A DNA stretch of 64,000 bases from the NCBI RefSeq assembly GCF_946478805.1, contig NZ_CAMLDC010000006.1, forward strand, positions 62,001 through 126,000, written 5' to 3'. Shown here piece by piece: positions 27,562-37,032 of this stretch. A program made the translations under genes and the position numbers. A model generated the notes under the pieces. That model ran no database searches. It was given only the letters and a program-made list of their open reading frames with translations, and was not told the DNA's origin. The stretch comes from an uncultured Fluviicola sp. (GTDB taxonomy: Bacteria; Bacteroidota; Bacteroidia; Flavobacteriales; Crocinitomicaceae). Numbering within the stretch: position 1 is the stretch's first letter; the number at the start of each line of letters is the position of its first letter.

Positions 27562-28515
27562 ATGCATCGGAAAATTGAAATCATTGTAAACAACTCAGAA
27601 TTGGCAGCTGGAACCAGAGGAGCGTCCTTAGGACCTGGAGCTATCATGACAGCAGCAAGAAAAGCAAACAATCCTTTTTTTGGATTATATCCGCTACACC
27701 CTTTACCTGATTTCAATCGATTTCTAGACCAGGAAAACGAGACCGAGCATGCTAAAAACCTGATTGGTTTCAAACTTGTTTTCGAATCAGTTGCAGAAAC
27801 GACAAAGGATATTCTGAACAAAGGAGCATTCCCGCTTATTTTGGCTGGAGATCATGGCTCTGCTGCAGGAACAATTGCCGGAATCAAAGCTGCATTTCCG
27901 AACAAACGCCTGGGTGTCATCTGGATTGATGCTCATGGAGATTTACATTCTCCATATACGACCCCATCCGGAAACATCCATGGAATGCCTTTGAGCCTTT
28001 CACTTGGGAATGATAATTTAGGATATCAGCGCAATACGCCATCTGAAAAAACAGCCGCTATTTGGGACGAATTGAAACACAAATACACCAACTCCGTGAA
28101 GTTGAATCCTTCCGATCTGATATTTATCGGAGTAAGGGATACGGAACACGAAGAAGACCGGTTAATTGCTGAAAATAATATTACAAATCATACAGTGGAA
28201 GCTCTTCGCAAAGAAGGCGCGAAAACAATTGTGGAACATGCCCTGGAACAACTTCAACCATGCGAAATGATCTACGTTTCCTTTGACGTGGACTCAATGG
28301 ATCCCGAAATTACTTCTTTTGGAACAGGAACTCCGGTCGGTAATGGTATTTTCCCTGAAGAAGCCGAAGAAATATTAACTTTGTTAGCTCAAAATCCAAA
28401 AACGGTTTGCATCGAATTTGTAGAAGTGAACCCGTGCCTGGATAATAAAGAAAATACAATGGCAGAAACCGCATTTTCATTACTCGATTCTGTAGCGAAC
28501 GCTTTAACCAATTGA
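27562..28515 (+). CDS. rocF: Arginase family protein
   Basis: This is a manganese-dependent ureohydrolase, most likely arginase (arginine to ornithine and urea). The 317-aa product has the three metal-binding blocks. These are LAGDHGSAAG (a variant of the GGDHS motif), WIDAHGDLHSP, and VSFDVDSMDPEITSFGTGTPVGNG. The last is characteristic of arginase, but formiminoglutamase or agmatinase cannot be fully excluded by eye. It is followed by argS after 122 bases. The TGA stop lies within the left end of an inverted-repeat element. Confidence 0.88.
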   Translation: MHRKIEIIVNNSELAAGTRGASLGPGAIMTAARKANNPFFGLYPLHPLPDFNRFLDQENETEHAKNLIGFKLVFESVAETTKDILNKGAFPLILAGDHGSAAGTIAGIKAAFPNKRLGVIWIDAHGDLHSPYTTPSGNIHGMPLSLSLGNDNLGYQRNTPSEKTAAIWDELKHKYTNSVKLNPSDLIFIGVRDTEHEEDRLIAENNITNHTVEALRKEGAKTIVEHALEQLQPCEMIYVSFDVDSMDPEITSFGTGTPVGNGIFPEEAEEILTLLAQNPKTVCIEFVEVNPCLDNKENTMAETAFSLLDSVANALTN

Positions 28516-28621
28516 AAAGTGAGAATTGAAAATTGAAAAGGAGAGTCAGGACAATAAGAGTCAAGGCCTTCGAAGAACAATTACTCTAAACTTTTCAATT
28601 GTCCATTTTCAATTATAAATT
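28510..28621. repeat. AATTGAAAAG inverted-repeat element, copy B
   Basis: The 31-nt left arm is 28510-28540 (starts AATTGAAAAG, ends ATTGAAAAG). The right arm begins CTTTTCAATT at 28591, with a 50-base spacer. It fills most of the arginase-argS gap, and its first TTGA supplies the arginase stop codon. Confidence 0.75.
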
Positions 28622-28637
28622 AAAATAAACAGTCCTA

Positions 28638-30533
28638 ATGGAAGATTTAATCAAGTCAGCAATCATTGAAAAATCAAGTCAATTACTTGGTTTTGATTGT
28701 TCTGACTCGCTAATTCAGTTTCAAAAAACAAAAAAAGAATTCGAGGGCGATACCACTTTGGTATTGTTTCCTTTAATCAAACTTGCCGGAAAATCTCCGC
28801 AGGAAATTGGAAAAGTGCTTGGTGATTTTTTAAGGGACGATATTCGCTGTATAAGTGATTATTCTATTATTGGAGGATTCTTAAACTTAAGTTTCCCGAA
28901 TAGCTATTGGACGCAGCAATTGAGTGACATGGAGGCGAATGCAGATTTCGGCCTGGCTGAAAAGAACTCAAAACCGGAAATCATGGTAGAGTATTCCTCA
29001 CCGAATACGAACAAACCATTGCATCTAGGGCATTTGCGAAATAATTTCCTGGGTTATTCCGTCGCACAAATTCTGGCAGCTTACGGACATCGTGTGATAA
29101 AAACACAAATCATCAACGACCGTGGAATTCATATTTGCAAAAGCATGCTTGCCTGGCAAAAGTTCTCTCCATTGAATGAAAAAGGAGAACGTGAAAACCC
29201 GGGAAACACGGGTCTTAAAGGTGATAAACTGGTCGGTAAATACTACGTTGAATTCGATAAGCGTTTCAATGCTGAGGCAAAAGAGATCATTGCAGAATGG
29301 AACTCTGGAAAATTTGAGGGCTATCCGGAAGCAACAGTTGCCAAATTTCATGAGTTTACGGAAGCAAAAGCCGGAAAAGAAGAAAAAGCAATTGCCGGAT
29401 TGGACGATAAGATCAAGGAATTGGCAAAGAATGAAACATCCATCCTGCGTGAAGCGAAAGATTTATTGGTTCGCTGGGAAGGAAGAGATCCGGAAGTTTA
29501 CCTGCTTTGGACAACCATGAATAGTTGGGTTTACGATGGTTTCAATCAGACCTACGAAAAAATGGGGGTTGATTTCGACCGTTTGTATTATGAGTCCGAC
29601 ACCTTTATTTTGGGGAAAGATCTGGTTAACGAAGGTTTGGCAAAAGGTGTCTTCTACAAAAAAGAAGATGGATCCGTTTGGATCGATTTGACCGGAGAAG
29701 GTTTGGACCACAAGCTTTTGTTGCGTTCTGACGGAACTTCTGTTTACATGACACAAGATCTGGGAACCGCGGTAGACCGTTTCAACGATTATCCTGAATT
29801 GACCGGGATTATTTATACCGTAGGGAATGAACAGGATTATCATTTCCAGGTACTTTTCCTGATTTTAAAGAAATTAGGATATTCCTGGGCAGAATCCTGC
29901 TTCCATTTATCTTATGGAATGGTGGACTTGCCATCCGGTAAAATGAAATCCCGCGAAGGAACAGTGGTCGACGCGGACGATTTGATGGACGAAGTAATCG
30001 AAAGCGCAAAAGAAATGACTTCGGAACGTGGCCATTTGGAAGGAATGAGCGATGCAGATCGCGAAACCTTGTACAAGACGATTGGAATGGGCGGACTGAA
30101 GTATTATTTACTGAAAGTCGACCCGAAGAAACGAATGATGTTCAATCCTGCAGAATCCATCGAATTGAATGGACACACAGGTCCTTTTATTCAATATACG
30201 CACGCACGGATTCAATCACTTCTTCGAAAAGCCAGCGGATTCAGCCTCGATATGAACACAGAACTTGGATCTTCCGAAAAGGAGATCATCAAGCAATTGG
30301 CATTATATCCTGCCATCATTGAGGATGCCGCAAAGACATACGCTCCTTCAACTGTAGCAAACTACACGTATGAATTGGTGAAATTGTTCAATCAATTCTA
30401 CCAAAACGTGATGATCCTGAGTGAAACAGACGAAAAGCAGAAAGCATTGCGCCTGACAGTAAGTCAGAATGTGGCTAAAGTGATTAAAAGTTCTATGAAT
30501 CTATTAGGAATTACCGTTCCGGACAAAATGTAG
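28638..30533 (+). CDS. argS: Arginyl-tRNA synthetase
   Basis: This class I synthetase charges tRNA-Arg. The 631-aa product has an N-terminal tRNA-binding domain. The HIGH-type signature is in YSSPNTNKPLHLGHLRNN (about residues 117-134), and the KMSKS-type block is GKMKSREGTV. The C-terminal DALR anticodon-binding region includes FIQYTHARIQSLLRK. It lies downstream of arginase on the same strand, separated by a repeat element. A terminator follows after about 90 bases. Confidence 0.97.
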   Translation: MEDLIKSAIIEKSSQLLGFDCSDSLIQFQKTKKEFEGDTTLVLFPLIKLAGKSPQEIGKVLGDFLRDDIRCISDYSIIGGFLNLSFPNSYWTQQLSDMEANADFGLAEKNSKPEIMVEYSSPNTNKPLHLGHLRNNFLGYSVAQILAAYGHRVIKTQIINDRGIHICKSMLAWQKFSPLNEKGERENPGNTGLKGDKLVGKYYVEFDKRFNAEAKEIIAEWNSGKFEGYPEATVAKFHEFTEAKAGKEEKAIAGLDDKIKELAKNETSILREAKDLLVRWEGRDPEVYLLWTTMNSWVYDGFNQTYEKMGVDFDRLYYESDTFILGKDLVNEGLAKGVFYKKEDGSVWIDLTGEGLDHKLLLRSDGTSVYMTQDLGTAVDRFNDYPELTGIIYTVGNEQDYHFQVLFLILKKLGYSWAESCFHLSYGMVDLPSGKMKSREGTVVDADDLMDEVIESAKEMTSERGHLEGMSDADRETLYKTIGMGGLKYYLLKVDPKKRMMFNPAESIELNGHTGPFIQYTHARIQSLLRKASGFSLDMNTELGSSEKEIIKQLALYPAIIEDAAKTYAPSTVANYTYELVKLFNQFYQNVMILSETDEKQKALRLTVSQNVAKVIKSSMNLLGITVPDKM

Positions 30534-30623
30534 TGAACTGGCAAGCCTGTTCAAACTATGGATTCCTAATTACGAATTAAGCGCATCGATTGCTATAGAG
30601 AGTTCCAAATCAAATGATAAAGG

Positions 30624-30653
30624 AAAAGGGTTCAACTGATGCTGAACCCTTTT
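30624..30653 (+). terminator. Terminator of argS
   Basis: A perfect 11-bp stem AAAAGGGTTCA / TGAACCCTTTT (30624-30634 with 30643-30653) has an eight-base loop and further T. It lies 90 bases beyond the argS stop. A 16-nt piece of the AATTCGT repeat family (30563-30578) sits between. Confidence 0.85.
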
Positions 30654-30720
30654 TTACTCTAACTATCAGTCAAAGACTGATGTCAATTGCACATTAATTT
30701 TTCTAATGTGTAATCTTTTA

Positions 30721-30972
30721 TTAAACTTTTCCACCCGTAATCAGGCGGGCTATTACAATAATGACAACTGCACCAACCGTGGCTGTCAATAAAACTCCCC
30801 AAATGTTATCTGCGGGAAAAATATGCAGTAACCCGAACAGCCAGGCTCCCACAATACCTCCTAAAATCCCTATGACAATATTGAATAAAACTCCTCCTCT
30901 GGAACTGTCCATGATTGCTCCGGCTAACCAACCGGCAACACCTCCTATAATCAATGCTACTAACCAACTCAT
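30721..30972 (-). CDS. GlsB/YeaQ/YmgE family membrane protein
   Basis: The 83-aa product consists almost wholly of three membrane segments, rich in Gly. The repeated pattern is GGVAGWLAGAIMDSSRGG...NIVIGILGGIVGAWLFG, the transglycosylase-associated/GlsB stress-response family. Its molecular role is not known; members are often induced by envelope or pH stress. It is a single gene with no clear partner. Confidence 0.88.
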   Translation of the reverse strand: MSWLVALIIGGVAGWLAGAIMDSSRGGVLFNIVIGILGGIVGAWLFGLLHIFPADNIWGVLLTATVGAVVIIVIARLITGGKV

Positions 30973-31074
30973 AATTCCGATTTTTAGATGTGAACCGGTA
31001 GTTAACTTAACAAAAATGAGCGAAAAAAAAAAGAGTTTCTGAGCCTTTTAGAATAAGTTAACAGAATATGAAAT

Positions 31075-31731
31075 TCATTTTGAATTCCCCAAAAAAGCAT
31101 ACATCAGGATATTTGCTCCCATTTGAAGTGCCTGCTTTCTTTTTTCTTCCGAATCGTTGTGGACAGCCTGATCTTCCCAGCCATCACTTAAATCCGTTTC
31201 GTAAGTATACAAGCAAACCAATCTTCCTTCAATGATAATTCCGAAGGCTTGCGGGCGCTTTCCGTCGTGCTCATGAATCTTGGGTAAACCATTGAAATCG
31301 TATTTCTGATGAAAGATCGGATGAGAAAAGGGAAGTTCCACCAATGAATTGTTTGGGAACACTTTTTTCAATTCTTCACGGACGAATTTATCCATTCCAT
31401 AATTATCATCGATGTGCAAAAAACCGCCACCAACCAGGTAATTTCTCAGGTTTTCAGCTTCTGTCAATGAAAAAACGACATTTCCGTGTCCGGTCATATG
31501 TACAAAAGGATACAAACTCAATTCAGGACTTCCAACATCGACATAAGGTGCTTCTTTCGAAATAGTTGTTCCCAGGTTGGAGTTGCAAAACTGAGCCAGA
31601 TTCGGCAATGCGGTCGGATTTGCATAATAATCTCCACCTCCGTTATATTTCAAAAATGCAATCTGATAGCTTCCCTGAGTCCACGCAGATGAACCAAAAA
31701 AAAGTATGGTGATTATAAGTAATGCTTTCAT
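31075..31731 (-). CDS. DUF4159-type secreted protein
   Basis: The 218-aa product has a signal peptide MKALLIITILFFGSSAWTQG. The mature domain has IAFLKYNGGGDYYANPTALPNLAQF, PFVHMTGHGNVVFS, LVGGGFLHIDDNYGMD and LSDGWEDQAVHND. This is the pattern of the DUF4159 family, a glutamine amidotransferase-like or flavodoxin-like fold. Function is unknown. An upstream in-frame ATG at 31761 lies inside rsmE. The chosen ATG is one base after the rsmE stop and gives a proper signal peptide. It is the third gene of the holA-rsmE operon. Confidence 0.85.
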   Translation of the reverse strand: MKALLIITILFFGSSAWTQGSYQIAFLKYNGGGDYYANPTALPNLAQFCNSNLGTTISKEAPYVDVGSPELSLYPFVHMTGHGNVVFSLTEAENLRNYLVGGGFLHIDDNYGMDKFVREELKKVFPNNSLVELPFSHPIFHQKYDFNGLPKIHEHDGKRPQAFGIIIEGRLVCLYTYETDLSDGWEDQAVHNDSEEKRKQALQMGANILMYAFLGNSK

Positions 31732-31732
31732 A

Positions 31733-32413
31733 TTAACTATTAATTGCCAAAACACACGCAACCATTCCGGCTGTTTCTGTTCTTAATCGTGAGTCTCCCA
31801 AATGTACGGCTTCGTAACCGTGTTTCAAAGCGAGTTTCAATTCCGCTTCACTGAAATCACCTTCAGGACCGATTAAAATGCGGGAAGAATGATTCAATTG
31901 ATTGACGGATTTCTTGTCACCCTCCATACAATGCGCAATTCCACCCTTCGGATTATTTGCGACAAATTCGGGGAAACCCTGAAGTCCTTCAATTTCCAGT
32001 AAGAAATCGTGTTGTGCCTGTTTCATTGCTGAAATTGCAACCCGCTGCAAGCGATCCAGTTTCAATTGAACACGCTCCGATCGTTCGCAATTCAAAAAAG
32101 TGAGTTTCGTTGCTCCGATCTCCACTATTTTCTCTACCATCCATTCCATGCGATCCAGGTTTTTTGTTGGAGCAATTGCCAGGTGGAATCCAGGTTCGGT
32201 TCGAGTTCTAAGTTCTTTTGAAACTACTTTTACGATACATTTCTTCGGATGCGCATCCGTAACTTCTGCAGTGACGATGAGTCCCGTTCCATTCAACAGC
32301 AAGAACTGATCACCGATCTCATAACGCAATACACGAATGATGTGTTTTGATTCCTCTTCCGGAAGAGCAAATATTTCCGAATCCGGGATTTGTAGGAGAA
32401 AAAAGCGTCTCAT
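31733..32413 (-). CDS. rsmE: 16S rRNA (uracil1498-N3)-methyltransferase
   Basis: This SPOUT-class methyltransferase modifies U1498 of 16S rRNA. The 226-aa product has an N-terminal PUA-like domain (RFFLLQIPDSEIFALPEEESKHIIRVLR) and the knotted SAM site LIGPEGDFSEAE...VHLGDSRLRTETAGM near the C-terminus. The ATG at 32413 overlaps the holA TGA by one base (TGATG), so the genes are coupled. Confidence 0.93.
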   Translation of the reverse strand: MRRFFLLQIPDSEIFALPEEESKHIIRVLRYEIGDQFLLLNGTGLIVTAEVTDAHPKKCIVKVVSKELRTRTEPGFHLAIAPTKNLDRMEWMVEKIVEIGATKLTFLNCERSERVQLKLDRLQRVAISAMKQAQHDFLLEIEGLQGFPEFVANNPKGGIAHCMEGDKKSVNQLNHSSRILIGPEGDFSEAELKLALKHGYEAVHLGDSRLRTETAGMVACVLAINS

Positions 32414-33411
32414 CAATTGAGTATTTGAACCAACATTTCTTTTAATAACTGACCGTCGGAAGTGGAACTATTCCCTACTCCTTTCGCTTTCAGATCGTAA
32501 TTATGCAGGATTTCCACATTGCGCGCCAGGATTTTAGGCGGATAATTCGGGCAATTGCGGATCAATTCCTTTGCAACAAACGGATGCAAGCCAACAGAAG
32601 AAGCAATTGATTCAGGTGTTTTATTGGGTGCAAAATGAACACGCATCATGTTTGTGAACAACTTGAAAACGGATGGAATAACCACAATAATCGAATGATC
32701 TTTCGGATTTTTCTCAAAATAATCTGCAATTTGAAATGCTTTCAAGGTGTCCCGGATTGCAATGGCATTTACTAATTCAAATACATTATAGTCCTTCGAA
32801 ATACCGATGTTCTCTTCAATATGAATATCCGAAATCTTGGTTCCTTTTTCCAAGACGATTGCCAGTTTGTCCAATTCATTGACAATACGGGACAGATCAT
32901 TTCCCAAAAATTCACCTAATAAAGCGGCTGCCTTGGAGGTAATTTCGTATCCCTCCGACCGGACGTAAGTTGCAATCCATTCCGTCAGGTTATAATCTTT
33001 TACTTTCTCGGATTTGAAATTCACCCCAACCTTTGCCAAGTCCTTGGTAAACTTACGCTTTCCGTCGAGTGCCTTGTATTTATGACACAGAACCAAAATA
33101 TTACTTTCCACCAGATTCGGAAGCAATTTTTCCAGTTCATAAATATCTTTCATATCCTGGGCTTCACGGACAACCACTACTTTTCGCGTTCCCATGAATG
33201 GAAAACTTCGGGCCTCGCTCATGAGTGTCAATGCGTCAATGTCGCGTCCGTAATAAACTGCCAGGTTAAAATCTTTCTCAGATTCATCCACTGCATGTTC
33301 AATCAAAGCATCGGAGATCAAGTCTATGAAATACGGTTCTTCACCATGTAACACATACAAAGGCTGGAATTGGCCATTTTTAATGTCTTTCAGAAGAGAT
33401 TTGTAATCCAT
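32413..33411 (-). CDS. holA: DNA polymerase III subunit delta
   Basis: This is the clamp-loader delta subunit, which opens the beta sliding clamp. The 332-aa product has PLYVLHGEEPYFIDLISDALI near the start, the RSFPFMGTRKVVVVREAQ segment and the helical C-terminal collar. A TTG at 33417 is in frame, but the ATG at 33411 (MDYKSLLKDI) is the natural start. It is the first gene of an operon with rsmE and the DUF4159 gene. Its promoter region lies in the repeat-rich intergenic interval that also precedes the HsdR_N-like gene. Confidence 0.9.
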   Translation of the reverse strand: MDYKSLLKDIKNGQFQPLYVLHGEEPYFIDLISDALIEHAVDESEKDFNLAVYYGRDIDALTLMSEARSFPFMGTRKVVVVREAQDMKDIYELEKLLPNLVESNILVLCHKYKALDGKRKFTKDLAKVGVNFKSEKVKDYNLTEWIATYVRSEGYEITSKAAALLGEFLGNDLSRIVNELDKLAIVLEKGTKISDIHIEENIGISKDYNVFELVNAIAIRDTLKAFQIADYFEKNPKDHSIIVVIPSVFKLFTNMMRVHFAPNKTPESIASSVGLHPFVAKELIRNCPNYPPKILARNVEILHNYDLKAKGVGNSSTSDGQLLKEMLVQILN

Positions 33412-33417
33412 ACTCAA

Positions 33418-33640
33418 AATTACGAAATCAATTACGAATTACGAGTTGCGAATTGCGAATTATGGATTGATTTTAGGTGTATACGCTATTTTTGCGCGCA
33501 GATTAATAGTTCTCGCAGATTCTATCCACCAAACTGGTCAAATCAAAGATCCAAAATTGCGAGTTTGAGAAGAATCGAAAATTTTCATTCGGCATTCGTA
33601 ATTAGGAATTCGTAATTAGGAACCAGGAATTCGTAATTTT
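33418..33640. repeat. Inverted copies of the AATTCGT repeat flanking a 130-base core
   Basis: The left part (33418-33462) carries AATTACGAATTACGAG and degenerate GCGAATT units. The right part (33592-33639) carries ATTCGTAATTAGG, AATTCGTAATTAGG and AATTCGTAATT in the opposite orientation. The two arms could fold on each other. The core holds a TATTTTTG promoter-like box (33487-33494). The region lies between the divergent genes holA and the HsdR_N-like gene. Confidence 0.7.
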
Positions 33641-33645
33641 ACAGT

Positions 33646-34083
33646 ATGTCGTATCCTTCGTTGAATTTACCTCCGGCACAATTAAAGCTTTCGAAAGAGA
33701 AGGAAGAGTTTTTCGTCTGGTGTATTATCCGCCGGAAGAACTTACTTCTGACACCTGAAGAATGGGTTCGTCAGCATGTAATCCATTACCTCATCCATCA
33801 CAAGAAAACCCCGATAGAACGAATCAATAGCGAACATTTGCTGAAAATCAACGGACAAAACAGAAGATGCGATGTGGTCATCATCGACGGTTATGGAAAA
33901 CCCAAATTGATTATTGAATGTAAAGCTCCCGATATTTCCCTGGACGAAAAAGTGTTTTTACAAACGAGCAATTACATCCGGGAAAGCAAAGCTGCTTTTT
34001 TTTGGATGACCAACGGAATGAACCATGTGATTGTGGAATGTGCAAATCCAGATGTGTTTTTGGAGGAATTACCGGATTTATAA
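33646..34083 (+). CDS. Stand-alone HsdR N-terminal-like (PD-(D/E)xK nuclease-fold) protein
   Basis: The 145-aa product matches the small type I restriction enzyme R-subunit N-terminal-like family (HSDR_N_2). It contains TPEEWVRQHVIHYLIHHKKTP, then RRCDVVIIDGYGKPKLIIECKAP. The latter has the Asp and the E-x-K of a PD-(D/E)xK catalytic core. Next comes QTSNYIRESKAAFFWMTNG. No restriction methylase or specificity gene is near, so this is not a restriction system. Such orphan proteins seem to be common housekeeping neighbours of holA in Bacteroidota, perhaps in DNA repair (inference). Function is unknown. Confidence 0.8.
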   Translation: MSYPSLNLPPAQLKLSKEKEEFFVWCIIRRKNLLLTPEEWVRQHVIHYLIHHKKTPIERINSEHLLKINGQNRRCDVVIIDGYGKPKLIIECKAPDISLDEKVFLQTSNYIRESKAAFFWMTNGMNHVIVECANPDVFLEELPDL

Positions 34084-34178
34084 TTGAGAAGTCAGATTGT
34101 AAAATTGAGAAGTTTTAGATTGCTGTAAATTTGAATGAATTCCCTTCTACCTTTTCAATTCTCAATTCTCACTTAATT
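34082..34178. repeat. AATTGAAAAG inverted-repeat element, copy C
   Basis: The 31-nt left arm is 34082-34112 (AATTGAGAAG...ATTGAGAAG). The right arm begins CTTTTCAATT at 34151, with a 38-base spacer. It fills the gap between two convergent genes, reaches both stop codons, and could act as a bidirectional terminator. It lacks a strong GC stem. Confidence 0.7.
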
Positions 34179-35777
34179 GGCGTGTTTTGCTTCCAATTTG
34201 AATTCGCTCGTTGTATGGAACGTCAAATCCGGATAATCTTTCTCAGCCATTTGAAGCAAGAAGGATGTTTCAGCCAGGAACACGAGGTTCCCATCCTTAT
34301 CTTTCGCTAAATACTGTGATTTTGCACGCGTGAAATCCTTCAATTGCTCTTCATTATCTGTGGTGATCCAACACGCTTTGTGATAATTTTTCGGGACAAA
34401 ACGACATTTCGCTCCGTATTCGTGATCCAAACGGTAAGCAATCACTTCAAATTGAAGTTGCCCCACCGTTCCGATAATTTTTCTATTTCCAGGTTGCTGA
34501 ATAAACATTTGTGCCACACCTTCGTCCATTAGCTGTGTAATTCCTTTTTCCAATTGCTTGGATTTCATCGGATCCAGGTTTTCCAATTCCTGGAACAACT
34601 CAGGCGAGAAACTTGGAATTCCTTTAAACATGAAATGTTCACCTTCATTCAAGGTATCTCCGATTTTAAAGTTCCCGGTGTCGTACAAACCGATCACATC
34701 ACCAGGATATGCCTCGTCGATCACACTTTTATCCTGCGCCATGAAAGAAGTCGGATTCGGAAATTTGAATTTCTTATCCAAACGTACATGGTTATAAAAG
34801 GTATTTCGTTCGAATTTCCCAGAAACAATGCGCAAAAACGCAATACGATCACGGTGCTTCGGATCCAGGTTGGCGTGAATTTTAAATACAAATCCGGAGA
34901 ATTTCTTATCGGAAGGTTCTACCCGTTTTAAATCTGTTTCTCTCCCTCTTGGAGAAGGCGAAATGCGAACAAAAGTATCCAACAATTCCTTCACCCCGAA
35001 GTTGTTTACAGCCGAACCGAAAAACACCGGAGCCACATCTCCCGAAAGGTATGCATCGCGGTCAAAAGCATCGTAAACGCCTTCAATCGTTTCCAATTCT
35101 TCTCTTAATTCCGCAGCCGGTTTATCCCCAACTAAGTCATCCAATTCTTCCGAGTTGATATCGGAAAGTGAAACAATGTCTGTAGAAATTTTCGTCTTAT
35201 TTGCAGCAAACAGATTGATATTCTTGTCGTAGATATTGTAAACTCCTTTGAAGCGGTCTCCCATTCCAATCGGCCAGGCCAAAGGACGAACATGAATGTC
35301 CAAAGACGATTCCAATTCATCCAACAATTCAAACGGATCCTTTCCTTCGCGGTCCATTTTATTAATGAAGATGATAACGGGCGTTTTACGCATACGGCAA
35401 ACCTCCATCAATCGCTTGGTTTGCTCTTCCACACCATTTGCACAGTCGATCACCAGGATTACACTATCAACAGCGGTCAGAGTTCTATAAGTATCTTCAG
35501 CAAAATCCTTGTGCCCCGGAGTATCCAGGATATTGATTTGCTTTCCGGAATATTCAAAAGCCATCACGGACGTAGCAACCGAAATCCCACGTTGTTTTTC
35601 AATTTCCATGAAATCCGAAGTAGCCGTCTTCTTGATCTTATTGTTCTTTACAGCACCCGCGGATTGAATTGCACCACCAAAAAGCAATAACTTTTCAGTC
35701 AATGTTGTTTTACCTGCATCGGGATGCGAGATAATTCCAAAGGTTCTGCGCTTTTCAATTTCTACGTCGTTGCTCAT
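34173..35777 (-). CDS. prfC: Peptide chain release factor 3
   Basis: This GTPase recycles RF1/RF2 from ribosomes after termination. The 534-aa product has the G1 motif [15 protein letters not shown], the switch region [27 protein letters not shown], and FINKMDRE (G4). A C-terminal RF3-specific domain follows. A perfect TATTTTTG -7 box lies at 35804-35797, 19 bases before the ATG. It is a single-gene unit. Confidence 0.96.
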   Translation of the reverse strand: MSNDVEIEKRRTFGIISHPDAGKTTLTEKLLLFGGAIQSAGAVKNNKIKKTATSDFMEIEKQRGISVATSVMAFEYSGKQINILDTPGHKDFAEDTYRTLTAVDSVILVIDCANGVEEQTKRLMEVCRMRKTPVIIFINKMDREGKDPFELLDELESSLDIHVRPLAWPIGMGDRFKGVYNIYDKNINLFAANKTKISTDIVSLSDINSEELDDLVGDKPAAELREELETIEGVYDAFDRDAYLSGDVAPVFFGSAVNNFGVKELLDTFVRISPSPRGRETDLKRVEPSDKKFSGFVFKIHANLDPKHRDRIAFLRIVSGKFERNTFYNHVRLDKKFKFPNPTSFMAQDKSVIDEAYPGDVIGLYDTGNFKIGDTLNEGEHFMFKGIPSFSPELFQELENLDPMKSKQLEKGITQLMDEGVAQMFIQQPGNRKIIGTVGQLQFEVIAYRLDHEYGAKCRFVPKNYHKACWITTDNEEQLKDFTRAKSQYLAKDKDGNLVFLAETSFLLQMAEKDYPDLTFHTTSEFKLEAKHAN

Positions 35778-35796
35778 GATTGCTATTTATTGGGTG

Positions 35797-35804
35797 CAAA
35801 AATA
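35797..35804 (-). promoter_or_regulatory. -7 promoter box of prfC
   Basis: TATTTTTG read on the minus strand is an exact TAnnTTTG match, 19 bases upstream of the prfC start codon. Confidence 0.45.
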
Positions 35805-35995
35805 GTTCAAAAATCACGAATGGGAAAATCGAATCGGGACATACAATGTTCATAAACTGTTTTTCAGCAAATTAAAAATAACAAAGCACTGAAAAAGAAA
35901 TAGTTATCACTTAATCTGTTCGCTTCTTTGCGAACAAGCGAATTCTGGAATTTTAGCATCTCAATCATGCAAATTTTTAGTCCATTCAAAAACTG

Positions 35996-36886
35996 TTATT
36001 TCAGTTGGTAAGAAAGGATGATTTCATGGGTACCGTCACTTTGAATTGCAGGAGAGTTGTTAAAAATAAACTCGTATGAATAACCCAATCGAAATTTACC
36101 AATAATATCGTAACCAATCATTGGTCCAGCCGAAAACCTGCCTCCAAGGCTAGGAATTGTGCTCGTAGCACCAAACCAAAAGTTTTTCTTAAATGTTGCT
36201 GATAATGCGACAGAAGAACAAATCTCCTTCCCGTCTGTATAAGATTGTAGTCTTGGAGTCAATTGCCATTTTTCACCCAAATCAAAAGTATAATCTGCAA
36301 ATACCCAAAAATTAGGTACACAGTCATATGGGAAAATAGAGTCTTTAAAATGACCACCATTCAATTGGGTCACACTTAAACCCACGTTCCATTTTTCAGC
36401 GTGTAAAGCAACTCCAAAATCACATTGAAAAATGGGTTTCAGCTGCCTGTTTTGAAACATTGGTTCAGGGTTTTGAGGAAAAACAAACTTGGAACCATCG
36501 ATTTTTAGTGTTTTTATCCCTCCGGAAGCACCAATTGACAAAAACATGTTCTTGATTGGAATATGATATGCATACGATAATAAAGCAGTATGGGATTTAT
36601 GCAAACCAATTACATCGTATTCATAACTCACACCAATTCCACTATTGATTCGATCAATTTTAGTTGCGTAATTTACCCACAAAGTTGTCGGTGCACCATT
36701 GATCTTTGTCCATTGATTTCGCCATTGCGCATTTGCATGATGCCTATACACCGTTCCTGTCATGGCTGGATTTGTATGCATGTAATTATTCCAAAAGAAT
36801 GCACTTCTTGGTTCTTGTTGGGCATTCAAATCGGTTGAAAAAATTAACCCTGCGGTTAATACTATAAAAAGGCCTGTTAGGTTCAT
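35996..36886 (-). CDS. PorP/SprF family outer-membrane protein (type IX secretion associated)
   Basis: The 296-aa product has a signal peptide (LFIVLTAGLIFSTDLNAQ). The family start follows: QEPRSAFFWNNYMHTNPAMTGTVYRHHANAQWRNQW, where the N-P-A-x-T-G element is typical of PorP/SprF. It ends in a beta strand (HEIILSYQLK). SprF-type proteins help type IX cargo with type B C-terminal domains to stay on the cell surface. Two such cargo genes lie about 20 kb away (12917-18439), so this could serve them, but no adjacent cargo gene is seen. Confidence 0.9.
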   Translation of the reverse strand: MNLTGLFIVLTAGLIFSTDLNAQQEPRSAFFWNNYMHTNPAMTGTVYRHHANAQWRNQWTKINGAPTTLWVNYATKIDRINSGIGVSYEYDVIGLHKSHTALLSYAYHIPIKNMFLSIGASGGIKTLKIDGSKFVFPQNPEPMFQNRQLKPIFQCDFGVALHAEKWNVGLSVTQLNGGHFKDSIFPYDCVPNFWVFADYTFDLGEKWQLTPRLQSYTDGKEICSSVALSATFKKNFWFGATSTIPSLGGRFSAGPMIGYDIIGKFRLGYSYEFIFNNSPAIQSDGTHEIILSYQLK

Positions 36887-37032
36887 TCATTTTTAATTTA
36901 GATTGCGAACATAGTAAAAACGGAGAATAAATACATAACATTTTGCATACCTGAATCATTTCCGCACTAATCCAGTATATACGGGATCATGATTTACTCT
37001 TCAAAAGCTGCACTTTTTCTTATCTTCGTCCT

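Noticed and set aside
33646..34083. Type I restriction-modification system
   Set aside because: Only a 145-aa N-terminal-like domain is present, with no helicase part, methylase or specificity subunit.
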